Below are positions 1 to 9,301 of a stretch of 57,575 nucleotides of DNA, one piece after another. Every line of letters begins with the position of its first letter. Positions within the stretch are counted from its first letter, which is position 1. The notes below the pieces were generated by a model. That model saw only the letters and a program-made list of their open reading frames with translations, searched no databases and was not told the origin of the DNA. The stretch comes from F23-B02 sp045601285 (lineage in GTDB: Bacteria; Bacillota; Clostridia; Oscillospirales; Oscillospiraceae). The DNA is taken from the NCBI GenBank assembly GCA_045601285.1, contig JAZRZJ010000053.1, positions 1-57,575 of the forward strand, in the 5' to 3' direction. Both the position numbers and the translations under genes were made by a program.

Positions 1-469
1 CGGGGTGGAGCTTTTCCGCTCTTTCGGGGTCAAACTCCCGAAGGATTTCCAGCATGGCCTCCCCGCCCTTTTCCGCATACTCCGCGGCGATTTCGTTTCT
101 CAGTGAGTTGTCCTCCTCGCTGTCCGCAAAATCGCGTCCCGAAATGAGAGAATCGATGTATAAATTTGTTCCGCCAACCACAATGGGAAGCTTCCCCCGT
201 GCCAGAATATCATCAATACAGGCGGAGGCCTCCTCAACATAGCGTGCCACGGAATAGGCCTCGCCGGGCTCGGCGATGTCGATCATGTGATGGGGTACGC
301 CTTCGGCCTCCTCGGCTGTAACCTTGGCGGTGCCGATGTCCATGCGGCGATAGATCTGCATGGAATCGGCGGACACGATCTCGCCGCCGAATTCCTTTGC
401 CAGCGCCACCGAAAGCGCGGTTTTTCCCGTTGCGGTGGGACCGGTTATAACAACAATTTTCGGAATCAT
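1..469 (-). CDS. miaA: tRNA dimethylallyltransferase MiaA (3' end outside window)
   Basis: The enzyme transfers a dimethylallyl group to A37 of tRNAs reading UNN codons, which is the substrate later used by MiaB. The visible 156 residues begin MIPKIVVITGPTATGKTALS, with the P-loop GPTATGKT at residues 10-17. SADSMQIYRRMDIGTAK and the VVGGTNLYI motif follow, all typical of the family. The frame is open to the window edge, so about half of a usual ~310-residue protein is missing. The ATG lies 8 bp after the mutL stop with a TAAGG ribosome site, so it is probably co-transcribed with mutL. Confidence 0.95.
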   Translation of the reverse strand, partial: MIPKIVVITGPTATGKTALSVALAKEFGGEIVSADSMQIYRRMDIGTAKVTAEEAEGVPHHMIDIAEPGEAYSVARYVEEASACIDDILARGKLPIVVGGTNLYIDSLISGRDFADSEEDNSLRNEIAAEYAEKGGEAMLEILREFDPERAEKLHP

Positions 470-477
470 AAATTACC

Positions 478-2391
478 TTACACAATTCTGCTGAAGAACT
501 TGTCCAGCTCTTTTTTCGTCAGCGCCACGGAAACGGGTCTGCCGTGGGGGCAGTACTTCACTTCGCCTGCCGCAACTGCCGCGGCAATGCGCTGAAGCTC
601 GGCTATGTCGTGGCGTCTGCCCGCCTTGATCGCGGCCTTGCAGGCAACGGTGTGAAGCACCTCGTCGCGTGCGTTTTCGGGGCTGAGATTTGCGCCCCTT
701 CTGAGCTTTTCGCATATCTCCTCAAGTGCCGCGGCAGCCTCGGAAACGTCCATGCCGTCGGGCAGGGTGCGCACGGCGTAATCGCTTATGCCGTAGGCCT
801 CGATCTCAAAGCCGAGAGAGGAAAAAAGCTCGCTTTTCTTTTCAAAAATTTCCGCGTCCTCTGCGGTGGGCTTAATGATGACGGGGTCAAGAAGAGTCTG
901 GCTCATGATCTCCCGTCCCTGAGCTTTCAGACGGTCAAAAATCATGCGCTCGTGGGCAGCGTGCTTGTCGATCAAAAGCAGCTCGCCGCCCGCTTCAACC
1001 AGTATGTAGGTGTTCAGCGCCTCGCCGATTACACGGTACTCCGGAATGCTTGACTTTTCCACACTTTCAACCGCTTTTTCAACAGTTTTTCTTGGAATTT
1101 CAAGGCTTTTTTCGACTTTTTGAGACATATTTCCAAATGTGTCAAAATAGCTCGACAGGGTTTGTGCGGCGGACTTTTGTTCAGACGGCGCGGACACCGC
1201 GGGCTTCTGCGGAGGGGGATCGAAGGCGGGCGCAGCGTGTGAATAGCTGACGGGCTGCGAGGGCGTGCGCACGGAGGACAGCTTCGCCGAGCTCTCTGCA
1301 GCCTTGGCGAAATCCTTTGCGGGCATGGTCTTGAAAAAGTCGGGCCTGGGCTCCGCAAAGGCCTTTTTCGTGCCTGCGGAAAGACTTATTTCAACTGGCC
1401 TTGACTCGCCCTCGAGAGTTGCCCTGACGGTCTGGTAAACCAGGTCGAAAACCTTCTTTTCGTCGGAGAATTTCACCTCGGTTTTTGCAGGGTGAACGTT
1501 TACGTCAACAGCTCCGCAGCTTAGGCTGAGATAGATGACGCAGGCGGGAAATCTTCCCACCAAAAGCGTGTTCTTATAGGCCTGCTCCACGGCGGTCTGA
1601 AGCAGCGCGGATCTGATAAATCTTCCGTTGCAGAAGAAGTACTGCTGGGCGCGGTTTCCTCGTCCTGCGGAGGGGGAGGAAACGAAGCCGCTTACGGAAA
1701 TCCCCTCGCTGTCGCCCCTGCAGGAAAGCAGGGTGTTTGCGATATCGCGGCCCAGAAGAGAGTAGACGGCGGAGTCTGCTCTGCTGTCGCCGGGAGTGAA
1801 AAATTCCTCCTCGCCGTCGCGGATACATTTTACGGAGGTCTCGGGTCTGCCCAGAGCGCAGCGGAGTGCCGCGGCGATGCAGGCGGAGGCTTCGGCGCGG
1901 TCGGATTTCAGGAACTTCAGTCTTGCGGGAGTGTTGAAGAAAATATCCCGCACGGTGATGCTTGTACCCTCGGGACAGCCGCAGGGAACCATGTCGATAA
2001 TATCGCCCGCCTGAACGGTGACGCGCACGCCTTCGGCAGCGCCTTTTTCGCGGGTGACAAGCTCGATTTTCGAAACGGCGGAGATGGCCGCAAGAGCTTC
2101 GCCGCGGAAGCCCATGGTACCTATGGCTTCAAGCCCCTTTTCGTCGCGGAGCTTGCTTGTTGCATGGCGCATGAAGGCAACGCCCGCGTCCTCGGGGCTC
2201 ATGCCGCAGCCGTCGTCGGTGATGCGGATATAGGGTGTGCCGCCTCGGTGAAATTCAACCGTCAGCTTTTTTGCTCCTGCGTCAAGGCTGTTTTCCATAA
2301 GCTCCTTGATGACGGAGGCGGGACGCTCCACAACCTCGCCTGCGGCGATCATGTCCGCAAGCAGAGGGGAAAGTATGTTTATCTTTGTCAT
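478..2391 (-). CDS. mutL: DNA mismatch repair protein MutL
   Basis: MutL couples MutS mismatch recognition to downstream repair. The N-terminal GHKL ATPase motifs are all visible: ENSLDAGAK, DDGCGM and GFRGEAL. The middle is a Pro/Ala/Ser-rich linker (about residues 340-440). The C-terminal dimerisation domain carries DKHAAHE, matching the DQHA(X)2E(X)4E nick-forming endonuclease motif, plus ACKAAIKA and CPHGRP metal-site motifs. This is therefore the endonuclease-type MutL of bacteria lacking MutH. The length of 637 residues is normal. It is transcribed divergently from miaB and leads into miaA. Confidence 0.97.
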   Translation of the reverse strand: MTKINILSPLLADMIAAGEVVERPASVIKELMENSLDAGAKKLTVEFHRGGTPYIRITDDGCGMSPEDAGVAFMRHATSKLRDEKGLEAIGTMGFRGEALAAISAVSKIELVTREKGAAEGVRVTVQAGDIIDMVPCGCPEGTSITVRDIFFNTPARLKFLKSDRAEASACIAAALRCALGRPETSVKCIRDGEEEFFTPGDSRADSAVYSLLGRDIANTLLSCRGDSEGISVSGFVSSPSAGRGNRAQQYFFCNGRFIRSALLQTAVEQAYKNTLLVGRFPACVIYLSLSCGAVDVNVHPAKTEVKFSDEKKVFDLVYQTVRATLEGESRPVEISLSAGTKKAFAEPRPDFFKTMPAKDFAKAAESSAKLSSVRTPSQPVSYSHAAPAFDPPPQKPAVSAPSEQKSAAQTLSSYFDTFGNMSQKVEKSLEIPRKTVEKAVESVEKSSIPEYRVIGEALNTYILVEAGGELLLIDKHAAHERMIFDRLKAQGREIMSQTLLDPVIIKPTAEDAEIFEKKSELFSSLGFEIEAYGISDYAVRTLPDGMDVSEAAAALEEICEKLRRGANLSPENARDEVLHTVACKAAIKAGRRHDIAELQRIAAAVAAGEVKYCPHGRPVSVALTKKELDKFFSRIV

Positions 2392-2406
2392 AGTCTATTA
2401 CCTCTT

Positions 2407-2517
2407 TGGCTCCCTGTTTACAGGGAGGCGGCGGTTACGTTTTTCGGGGACATAAAGCAAGGTCTGACGGGAATCCCCCACCGCTTCGCAGAGACCCCCT
2501 TAGACAAGGGGGCCAAA
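2407..2517. repeat. Intergenic palindromic repeats upstream of mutL
   Basis: A perfect CTCCCTG-ttta-CAGGGAG hairpin lies at 2410-2427. It is followed by a GGAATCCCCC...CCCCCTTAGACAAGGGGGCC unit. Close relatives of the second unit recur at 8768-8820 and 50369-50418, so it is a dispersed repeat. No gene is seen here. Confidence 0.7.
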
Positions 2518-2543
2518 GCTGTAGTTATTATACATTATTTGTA

Positions 2544-2573
2544 TTGAAAATTCCATAGGTTTTATGGTAAGAT
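2544..2573 (+). promoter_or_regulatory. Sigma-A type promoter of miaB
   Basis: TTGAAA (2544-2549) and TAAGAT (2568-2573) are separated by 18 bp. On the opposite strand TATAAT (2527-2532) is a candidate -10 for mutL, which would make this a back-to-back promoter region. Confidence 0.5.
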
Positions 2574-2610
2574 AAACTGTATTTTTATCACCATATAAGG
2601 AAATTCGGAA

Positions 2611-4023
2611 ATGGCATACGAAAGAAAAGAAATAAGCATTGAAAAAATACGCGAACAGGAAAAAATCTGTGCGGAAATAAATGAAAAGCTGGGCGAAAAA
2701 CCCCGTCTGGCAATGGTGGACACCTACGGCTGCCAGCAGAATGAGGCCGACAGCGAAAAGCTCCGCGGCTACCTTGCGGAAATGGGCTACGGCTTCACCA
2801 TGAACGAGTTTGAGGCGGACGTCATAGTCGTCAACACCTGCGCCGTGCGTGAACACGCGGAGATGCGCGTTTTCGGCAACGTGGGTCAGCTCAATCACGC
2901 AAAAAAGGAAAAGCCGAACCAGATAATTGCCGTGTGCGGCTGCATGGTACAGCAGGAGCATATCGCGGAAAAGATCAAAAAATCCTACCCCATAGTTGAC
3001 CTTGTTTTCGGCCCTCACGAGCTGTGGCGCTTCCCTGAGCTTTTAAAGCAGGTCATGTTTGCGGGAAAGCGGAAAAGAGTTTTTGAAACCTCCCCCTGCG
3101 ACGGCACCGTTGCCGAGGGCATTCCCCTTAAGCGCGACGGAAGCGTCAAGGCATGGCTCTCCATCATGTACGGCTGCAACAATTTCTGCACCTACTGCAT
3201 CGTTCCCTATGTGAGAGGCCGCGAAAGAAGCCGCAGACCCGAGGACATCGTTGCCGAGGCAAAGGAGCTTGTGGCAGCAGGCTACAAGGAAATAACGCTT
3301 CTGGGACAGAACGTAAACTCCTACGGCAAGGATCTGAAGCTCAACGTTGATTTTGCCGACCTTATCCGCATGATAAACGAGATCCCCGGCGAATTTCTTA
3401 TCCGCTTCATGACGAGTCACCCGAAGGACGCAACGGAAAAACTCTTCAAAACCATGGCGGAGTGCGAAAAATGCGCCCATCAGCTTCATCTTCCCGTGCA
3501 GTCGGGCAATGACCGCGTGCTGAAGGCCATGAACCGCCATTACGACAGCGCAAAGTATCTTAAGCAGGTTGAAATCGCCAGAAGCTATATGCCCGACCTT
3601 GTAATCACAACAGACATCATCGTGGGCTTCCCCGGTGAAACCGACGAGGAGTTTGAGGACACCGTAAGGCTCTGCGAAAAGGTGCGCTACGATGCCATGT
3701 TCACCTTCATTTACTCCAAGCGCGTGGGTACTCCCGCAGCAGCGATGCCCGATGCCGCAACCCGAGAGGACAAGCAGCTGCGCTTCGATAAGCTGCTTGC
3801 TTCCGCAAACAGAATAAGCGGCGAGAAGCACGCGGAGTACGAGGGAAAAACCGTCCGCGTTCTTGTTGACGGGGAAACGGGAAAGCCCGAATACAATCTC
3901 TCCTCCCGCACAAACGGAGGCCGCCTTGTGCATCTCAAGGGAAGCCCCGCACTCATAGGAAAATTCGTTGACGTTAAGATAGAAAGCTCAAACACCTGGG
4001 CGCTCTACGGCGAAGTTAAGTAA
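2611..4023 (+). CDS. miaB: tRNA-2-methylthio-N6-dimethylallyladenosine synthase MiaB
   Basis: This radical SAM methylthiotransferase adds the 2-methylthio group to i6A37 of tRNA, acting after MiaA, whose gene is in the divergent operon. The N-terminal UPF0004 domain has DTYGCQQNEAD, NTCAVREHAE and CGCMVQ, whose cysteines would hold the auxiliary 4Fe-4S cluster. The radical SAM motif is CTYCIVPYVRGRE. A C-terminal TRAM-like segment (GKTVRVLVDGE... to the end) is present. The length of 470 residues is typical. Confidence 0.97.
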   Translation: MAYERKEISIEKIREQEKICAEINEKLGEKPRLAMVDTYGCQQNEADSEKLRGYLAEMGYGFTMNEFEADVIVVNTCAVREHAEMRVFGNVGQLNHAKKEKPNQIIAVCGCMVQQEHIAEKIKKSYPIVDLVFGPHELWRFPELLKQVMFAGKRKRVFETSPCDGTVAEGIPLKRDGSVKAWLSIMYGCNNFCTYCIVPYVRGRERSRRPEDIVAEAKELVAAGYKEITLLGQNVNSYGKDLKLNVDFADLIRMINEIPGEFLIRFMTSHPKDATEKLFKTMAECEKCAHQLHLPVQSGNDRVLKAMNRHYDSAKYLKQVEIARSYMPDLVITTDIIVGFPGETDEEFEDTVRLCEKVRYDAMFTFIYSKRVGTPAAAMPDAATREDKQLRFDKLLASANRISGEKHAEYEGKTVRVLVDGETGKPEYNLSSRTNGGRLVHLKGSPALIGKFVDVKIESSNTWALYGEVK

Positions 4024-4034
4024 GGAGATTGACA

Positions 4035-4580
4035 ATGGAAAAAGAAAAAGGAAAGACCAAGCAGTTTGTCGTAACGCAGAGTCTGCGTTTTCCCAACCCC
4101 GCAATGAAAATTCTGTATTATGCCGGACTTGGCATGATGGCGGCAGCGGTGGCTGCAGTCGGTATATGTCTTGTGACCGGTACACGCGGTACCCCCATGG
4201 GCGTAGCGGTGATTGCGGGCATTTTCGGCATCATATGGGTACTGGCAACACGCCTCGTTTCCGAAAACACCTACGGGCTTGCCCGTATTACCTTTGGTGA
4301 TGAGTTCATTCAGTTCATTTCCGGCGACGATAAATTCCGTCTTAAGTGGGAGGACGTTGTGGAGTGCGGCATTGAAAAAACACGCCGCGCCTACTGGGTC
4401 TATGCCTCCGACCACAAGGTTACGGACGTGGAGAAAAAGGAGTTTCCCGAGAACGTAGACGAGGGCGTTTTTTACTTCAACTATTACTGGAACACCTGGG
4501 AGGAATTTATGAAATTCGTTCCCGAAAATTTCAAGGCCGAGCTTGAAAAGAAAAAAGCGGAATTCAAAATTTCCGACTGA
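4035..4580 (+). CDS. Two-TM membrane protein, unknown function
   Basis: The 181-residue protein has two hydrophobic segments near residues 24-47 and 53-72. A soluble part of about 105 residues follows, with the pattern NTYGLARITFGDEFIQF..., reminiscent of bacterial PH-like domains; that likeness is weak. I chose the ATG at 4035 because an AAGGAG site lies 7 bp upstream. A TTG two codons earlier lies too close to that site. It starts 11 bp after miaB and is probably co-transcribed with it. I do not recognise a family. Confidence 0.8.
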   Translation: MEKEKGKTKQFVVTQSLRFPNPAMKILYYAGLGMMAAAVAAVGICLVTGTRGTPMGVAVIAGIFGIIWVLATRLVSENTYGLARITFGDEFIQFISGDDKFRLKWEDVVECGIEKTRRAYWVYASDHKVTDVEKKEFPENVDEGVFYFNYYWNTWEEFMKFVPENFKAELEKKKAEFKISD

Positions 4581-4590
4581 TACAAAAACG

Positions 4591-4703
4591 TGTCATTCTG
4601 AAGGAAGTGAAGAATCTCATACATCCGCATTTACGCAGGGGATTCTTCGCCGCGTTGCTCCTCAGAATGACAAAAGGGTGGGCATTTCTCGCCCTGAATG
4701 ACA
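4591..4703. repeat. Dispersed inverted repeat (TGTCATTCTGA family)
   Basis: TGTCATTCTGAAGGAAGTGAAGAATC opens the unit, and the inverted partner GGATTCTTCGCCGCG...CTCAGAATGACA closes it at 4672. A partial copy of the right arm follows to 4703. The same family recurs at 8571, 8910, 18943, 21560 and 50318. Confidence 0.8.
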
Positions 4704-4730
4704 GTATTGAGATAACAAAGAGGTACTATC

Positions 4731-7331
4731 ATGGCTGAACTCACACCCATGAAAAGACAGTATAACGAGATAAAACAGCAGCATCAGGACTGCCTGCTGT
4801 TCTTCCGCCTGGGCGATTTTTACGAAATGTTCGACGAGGACGCAAAGCTTGCATCGAAGGAGCTTGACCTTGCCCTCACGACCCGTGACCGCAGCGTTGA
4901 GGACCCCGAACAGCGCACGCCCATGTGCGGCGTTCCCTACCACAGCGCCCAGACCTATATCGCACGCCTTATCTCCAAGGGCTACAAGGTTGCCATTTGT
5001 GAGCAGATGGAGGATCCCGCCACAGCAAAGGGACTTGTGAAGCGCGATGTAATCCGCATCATCACCCCCGGCACCATCACCGATGCCGCCATGCTGGAGG
5101 AGGGCAAAAGCAACTATCTCGGCTCCGTTTTCTATGAGGCGGGAAAGGGCGGCGTTGCCTTCTGCGATATATCCACGGGCGAGTTCTGCACCGCCGCCTT
5201 TGAGAAGGACACCGTTAGCCATATTCTCAACGAGCTGGGACGTTTTGCGCCCCGTGAGGCCGTGCTTTCCGCAGGCGCCTCCGAGGAAGCGGAGATAAGG
5301 GATTTCCTTACAAAACGCTTGGGCTGCATGCTTGAAATGGGCGGAAGCGACTTTGAGTTTATGCCCTCCGCCGCAAGAGTGTGCCGGCAGTTTTCCTACG
5401 GCAGCGTTGATGAGGGCGGTCTCGGGGATATTCCCGCCGCCGTCTGCGCCTCGGGCGCTCTGCTTGCCTACATTGCGGAAACGCAGAAAATGGATCTGAG
5501 CTACATACGCGGTATGGACGTTTTCTGCGGCGGCAGATACATGGAAATGGACTGGGCAACCCGCAGATCCCTGGAGCTTACGGAATCACAGCGCACGGGA
5601 GAGAAAAAGGGCTCGCTGCTGTGGGTGCTGGACAAAACAAAAACAGCCATGGGCGGCAGACTCATGCGCGCATGGGTGGAGCGTCCCCTGCTTTCCCCCG
5701 TTGCGATCAAGCGCCGCCTTTCCGCCGTTGACGAGCTTTACCGCGACAATGTAAAGCGCGGCGAACTAATCGAAAATCTGCGGGGCATAGGCGATATGCA
5801 GCGCCTCATCGGACGTGTGGTGTACGGCACTGCAAACGGACGTGACCTTGCTTCCCTTGCCGACTGCGCAAGGGTGCTTCCGAAGCTTGCAGAGCTTCTT
5901 GCGGACTGCAAAAGCGCGGCTCTGCGGGAAATCGCGGGCATGGACGTGCTGGGAAAAATCCTCTTCAGCATTGACCGTGCAATATGCGACGAGCCGCCCT
6001 TCTCGGTGCGTGAGGGCGGCATTCTCCGCAGGGGCTATTCCGAGGAGGTCGACCGTCTGCGCGGGATTCGGGACAACGGCTCTCAGGCCGTTGCGGAGCT
6101 TGAAAAACGCGAGCGTGAGCGCACGGGCATAAAGAAGCTGAAGGTGGGCTACAACCGCGTTTTCGGCTATTACATCGACGTTCCCAAATCAGCGGGCGAT
6201 GTGGACATTCCCGGGGACTATATAAGAAAGCAGACGCTTGTTTCCAACGAGCGCTATTTTACACAGGAGCTCAAGGAGCTTGAAACGACCCTGCTCACCG
6301 CGGGCGACAGGATCAAGGAGCTTGAGTACAAATACTTCATGGAGCTGTGCGCCGAAATTGCCGGTCAGACGGCGGCTGTGCAGGCCTCTGCCGATGCCGT
6401 TGCGAAGCTTGACGTGCTGTGTGCGCTTGCGGAGGCTGCGGTGCGCAATAATTACTGTATGCCCGAGGTTGACACATCGGGTGAGATCATCATCACCGAG
6501 GGCCGACACCCCGTTGTTGAGCAGGCGGTAAAGGACATTATGTTTGTCCCCAATGACACAAGCCTCAACTGCGAGGGCAACCGAGTTGCTATCGTAACGG
6601 GTCCCAATATGGCGGGTAAGAGCACCTATATGCGTCAGACCGCCCTCATAACGCTCATGGCGCAGATGGGCTCCTTTGTTCCCGCAAAGAGCGCCGTCAT
6701 CGGCGTTGTTGACAGAGTGTTCACCCGCATCGGAGCAAGCGATGACCTTGCGGCAGGACAGTCCACCTTCATGCTTGAAATGAGTGAAATGGCGAACATT
6801 CTGAAGCACGCCACAGGCGCGTCCCTGCTTATTATCGACGAGATAGGACGCGGTACCTCCACCTATGACGGCATGGCGATTGCGAGGGCTGTTCTGGAGT
6901 ACTGCGCGGATAAAAAGAAGCTGGGCGCAAAGACTATGTTTGCCACCCATTACCATGAGCTTTCCGCCCTTGAGGGAGCGATCGAGGGTGTGCGCAACTA
7001 CAACATAAGCGCGAGAAAGCAGGGCGGAACCCTTGTGTTCCTGCGCAAGATAATGCCCGGTGCCGCCGACGACAGCTACGGCATCGAGGTTGCGAAGCTT
7101 GCGGGCGTACCGGACCAGGTGATCGGCAAGGCGAAGACCTATCTCAAGGAGCTTGAGGCGGACAGGGCGGAGCTGAAGCTGGGCGAAAGAACCGAAAGCG
7201 ACCAGATAAGCTTTATGGACGTAGGCACCGATGAGGTGGGGAGAATCCTCAGAGGCACGGACGTTAATTCACTTACACCCCTTGAGGCGCTGAATCTCCT
7301 CAGCGAGCTGCAAAAGAAAGCGAGAGGCTGA
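4731..7331 (+). CDS. mutS: DNA mismatch repair protein MutS
   Basis: MutS recognises mismatches and recruits MutL. The N-terminal mismatch-binding domain has the FYEMF motif (Phe-X-Glu) near residue 30. The ATPase domain has the Walker A GPNMAGKSTYMRQ, the signature stretch GQSTFMLEMSEMANIL, the Walker B LLIIDEIGRGTSTYDG and the TMFATHYHEL His motif. The length of 866 residues is standard. The ATG follows AAGAGG. It lies downstream of miaB and an intergenic repeat, and runs into the CPBP gene 8 bp later. Confidence 0.98.
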   Translation: MAELTPMKRQYNEIKQQHQDCLLFFRLGDFYEMFDEDAKLASKELDLALTTRDRSVEDPEQRTPMCGVPYHSAQTYIARLISKGYKVAICEQMEDPATAKGLVKRDVIRIITPGTITDAAMLEEGKSNYLGSVFYEAGKGGVAFCDISTGEFCTAAFEKDTVSHILNELGRFAPREAVLSAGASEEAEIRDFLTKRLGCMLEMGGSDFEFMPSAARVCRQFSYGSVDEGGLGDIPAAVCASGALLAYIAETQKMDLSYIRGMDVFCGGRYMEMDWATRRSLELTESQRTGEKKGSLLWVLDKTKTAMGGRLMRAWVERPLLSPVAIKRRLSAVDELYRDNVKRGELIENLRGIGDMQRLIGRVVYGTANGRDLASLADCARVLPKLAELLADCKSAALREIAGMDVLGKILFSIDRAICDEPPFSVREGGILRRGYSEEVDRLRGIRDNGSQAVAELEKRERERTGIKKLKVGYNRVFGYYIDVPKSAGDVDIPGDYIRKQTLVSNERYFTQELKELETTLLTAGDRIKELEYKYFMELCAEIAGQTAAVQASADAVAKLDVLCALAEAAVRNNYCMPEVDTSGEIIITEGRHPVVEQAVKDIMFVPNDTSLNCEGNRVAIVTGPNMAGKSTYMRQTALITLMAQMGSFVPAKSAVIGVVDRVFTRIGASDDLAAGQSTFMLEMSEMANILKHATGASLLIIDEIGRGTSTYDGMAIARAVLEYCADKKKLGAKTMFATHYHELSALEGAIEGVRNYNISARKQGGTLVFLRKIMPGAADDSYGIEVAKLAGVPDQVIGKAKTYLKELEADRAELKLGERTESDQISFMDVGTDEVGRILRGTDVNSLTPLEALNLLSELQKKARG

Positions 7332-7338
7332 AAAACTC

Positions 7339-8025
7339 ATGCGTGACAGACTTAAAACCCGCGAAAAGTGGGGAATGATGCTGCTGCTGGCGCTGCACGT
7401 TTTCGTGCTGCCCCTGCTGCTTACGGCTGCCCAGCTTTTCTGGCATTTTGACTTCGGAGGGCTCAGTGAAGGACAGATCAATATTGCCTATTACGGCTTC
7501 GGAATCCTGCTGACCTTTGCCGTTGCGGGAGGATATCTCCGCCGCAGCTTTGATTCCCTTCTGGATAATGCTCCGGAAGCGCTGAAGAGCTTTTTGCTTG
7601 CGTGGCTTATTTACTACGGGCTGCTCATGGCGCTGGCGCTGATTACCGCGCAGATACCCTTTTTTGAGAACAACAATCCCAACCAGTCCGCAATTACGGA
7701 CATGGCCACGGAAAACCGCGGAATGATTGTGGCGATGACGGTTTTCATGGCTCCCGTTGTGGAGGAGGTCATTTTCAGAGGCGGAATTTTTTGCGGACTT
7801 TATCACAGAGGCCGCACTCTTGCCTATGTGATTTCCGTTACGGCCTTTTCCCTTTACCATGTGTGGCAGTATGCCCTTTTCGGCGGACCTGCCCTGCTGC
7901 TTTTTGCGGTGCAGTATATCCCCGCGTCCTTTGCGCTTTGCTGGTGCTATGAAAAAAGCGGCTCGATCTGGACAAGTATTTTCTTCCACATGAGCATTAA
8001 TGCCCGTGGCATTTTCGGGTTGTAA
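7339..8025 (+). CDS. CPBP-family intramembrane metalloprotease
   Basis: This is a CAAX-protease/bacteriocin-processing family protein (PF02517 type) with several membrane segments over 228 residues. The active-site motifs are VVEEVIFRGGIFCGL (EExxFR), the second-helix His in FSLYHVWQYALFGG, and FFHMSIN near the C-terminus. Family members cleave peptides within the membrane or act in bacteriocin immunity. The substrate cannot be told here. It begins 8 bp after mutS and leads directly into the ECF gene. Confidence 0.85.
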   Translation: MRDRLKTREKWGMMLLLALHVFVLPLLLTAAQLFWHFDFGGLSEGQINIAYYGFGILLTFAVAGGYLRRSFDSLLDNAPEALKSFLLAWLIYYGLLMALALITAQIPFFENNNPNQSAITDMATENRGMIVAMTVFMAPVVEEVIFRGGIFCGLYHRGRTLAYVISVTAFSLYHVWQYALFGGPALLLFAVQYIPASFALCWCYEKSGSIWTSIFFHMSINARGIFGL

Positions 8026-8029
8026 AAAG

Positions 8030-8548
8030 ATGAAAAAAATCAACACCCAAAAGCTTATAATAATCGCAATGCTGGTGGCCTTTGACGTAATCTTTACCCG
8101 CCTGCTTGCCCTTAATGTGCTGACCTTCAAGCTGGGCATCGGCTTTGCCGCAGTTGTGGTGTGCGCCATGCTTTACGGTCCTGTGTGGGCGGGCGCTGCC
8201 GCGGCCATGGCTGACCTCATCGGCTCGCTGCTGTTCCCCACGGGCGCATACTTTCCCGGCTTCACGGTGACGGCGGCTCTGGGCGGTGTCATCTTCGGGC
8301 TGTTTCTACATAAGGAACGCCCGGGTTTTCTGCGGGGCTTTCTTGCGGCGCTGTGCTGCTGTGTTCTGATTACCCTGCTGGCGAACACCGCCATGATCTC
8401 CTTTGTGTACGGACCGAAATTCTGGCCCCTGTTTGTGACGCGCCTTGTGGAATTCGGCGTCATGCTTGTTCTGCAGACTGCGGTTATCACGGCGCTTTCC
8501 TCCTCAAATGCCCTGTACGGCAGGATACTTGAATTGAGAAACGAATAA
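8030..8548 (+). CDS. folT: Folate-type ECF transporter S component
   Basis: The small hydrophobic protein (172 residues, about 5-6 membrane helices) contains the LYGPVWAGAAAAMADLIGSLLFPTGAYFPGFT pattern of folate-family ECF S components. S components bind the vitamin and dock on a shared EcfA/A'/T module, whose genes are not in this window. An upstream in-frame ATG at 8000 lies inside the preceding gene. The ATG at 8030, 5 bp after its stop, fits better. Family assignment is good; folate as substrate is inferred from the motif only. Confidence 0.75.
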   Translation: MKKINTQKLIIIAMLVAFDVIFTRLLALNVLTFKLGIGFAAVVVCAMLYGPVWAGAAAAMADLIGSLLFPTGAYFPGFTVTAALGGVIFGLFLHKERPGFLRGFLAALCCCVLITLLANTAMISFVYGPKFWPLFVTRLVEFGVMLVLQTAVITALSSSNALYGRILELRNE

Positions 8549-8570
8549 TAAAATGGGCGGAAAAATATGC

Positions 8571-9036
8571 TGTCATTCTGAGCGAAGCGAAGAATCCCCG
8601 CAAACCAGCCTGTCATTCTGAGCGAAGCGAAGAATCCCCTCACAGAACAAGGAGATTCTTCGTCGCTATGCTCCTCAGAATGACAGTTTTTTTGAAGTTT
8701 GCTGTAGGACGGGGGCTTGCTCCCGCCACAGATTGACACCGCGGCGGGATGCGGAGCGATGTGGGGAACAGAATCCCCCAGTCGCCTGCGGCGACAGCCC
8801 CCTTTAACAAGGGGGCCATGAGCAGTGCGGATTCCCACGTCGCTGGCGCTCCTCAGAATGACAGAATTTTTTAATGAGCAGTAAATTGCACCTTTTCAAG
8901 AAACCAGCCTGTCATTCTGAGCAAAGCGAAGAATCCCCACATAGAACGAGGAGATTCTTCGTCGCCATGCTCCAAAGAATGACAGTTTTTAGTTTGCTGT
9001 AGGGCGGGGGCTTGCTCCCGCCGCTGACTGACACCA
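8571..9036. repeat. Cluster of dispersed intergenic repeats
   Basis: The 567 bp between the ECF gene and rplJ hold no convincing gene. They contain TGTCATTCTGAGCGAAGCGAAG units at 8571, 8611 and 8910, with inverted partners ending at 8686, 8865 and 8985. Two copies of GTAGGnCGGGGGCTTGCTCCCGCC lie at about 8703 and 8999. One GAATCCCCCAGTCG...CCCTTTAACAAGGGGGCC unit lies at 8768-8818. Short ORFs across this stretch are repeat-derived. Confidence 0.85.
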
Positions 9037-9115
9037 CAGTAAAACATACGAAGCTGCAGAAAGAAAAATAATTCAGCATTTTGCATTTATCATTCAGAAT
9101 TTATTAAAAAAGTCC

Positions 9116-9144
9116 TTGACAAGCAGGGACTTTTTTGATATATT
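9116..9144 (+). promoter_or_regulatory. Strong promoter of the rplJ-rplL operon
   Basis: TTGACA (9116-9121) and TATATT (9139-9144) are spaced by exactly 17 bp, close to sigma-A consensus, as expected for ribosomal protein genes. Transcription would begin just before the L10 leader. Confidence 0.85.
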
Positions 9145-9150
9145 AGCCGA

Positions 9151-9260
9151 GCGCTCCAAAGACAGCAGGTTTCGCAAGTGTAAATCCTGCCGAGGATGGC
9201 ATCATAATTTTGATTGCTTAATACCTCTGTGTCTTTACGGTCACGGAGGTTTTTCTTTTT
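9151..9260 (+). promoter_or_regulatory. Ribosomal protein L10 leader with attenuator
   Basis: The segment AGACAGCAGGTTTCGCAAG...AATCCTGCCGAGGATGG matches the conserved L10-leader fold, where L10 (with L7/L12) binds its own mRNA. The CAGGTTT/AATCCTG pairing and the CCGAGG element are visible. It ends in a hairpin (CCTCTGTG...CACGGAGG, 9224-9249) followed by a T-rich run to 9260. That arrangement fits premature termination when L10 is in excess. Confidence 0.85.
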
Positions 9261-9301
9261 CTTCGGGCGCGGATAAATCGTGTGGAGGTGAAAAAACACA
9301 C

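Noticed and set aside
3043..3933. Minus-strand ORF (296 codons) opposite miaB
   Set aside because: It is antisense to an intact miaB and shows no domain or start signal.
8173..8838. Minus-strand ORF (221 codons) over the folT gene and repeats
   Set aside because: Half lies antisense to the ECF gene, and the other half is made of dispersed repeats.
9116..9301. Upstream extension of rplJ in the same frame
   Set aside because: It runs through the promoter and the L10 leader, while the ATG at 9302 has a strong ribosome site and matches the family N-terminus.
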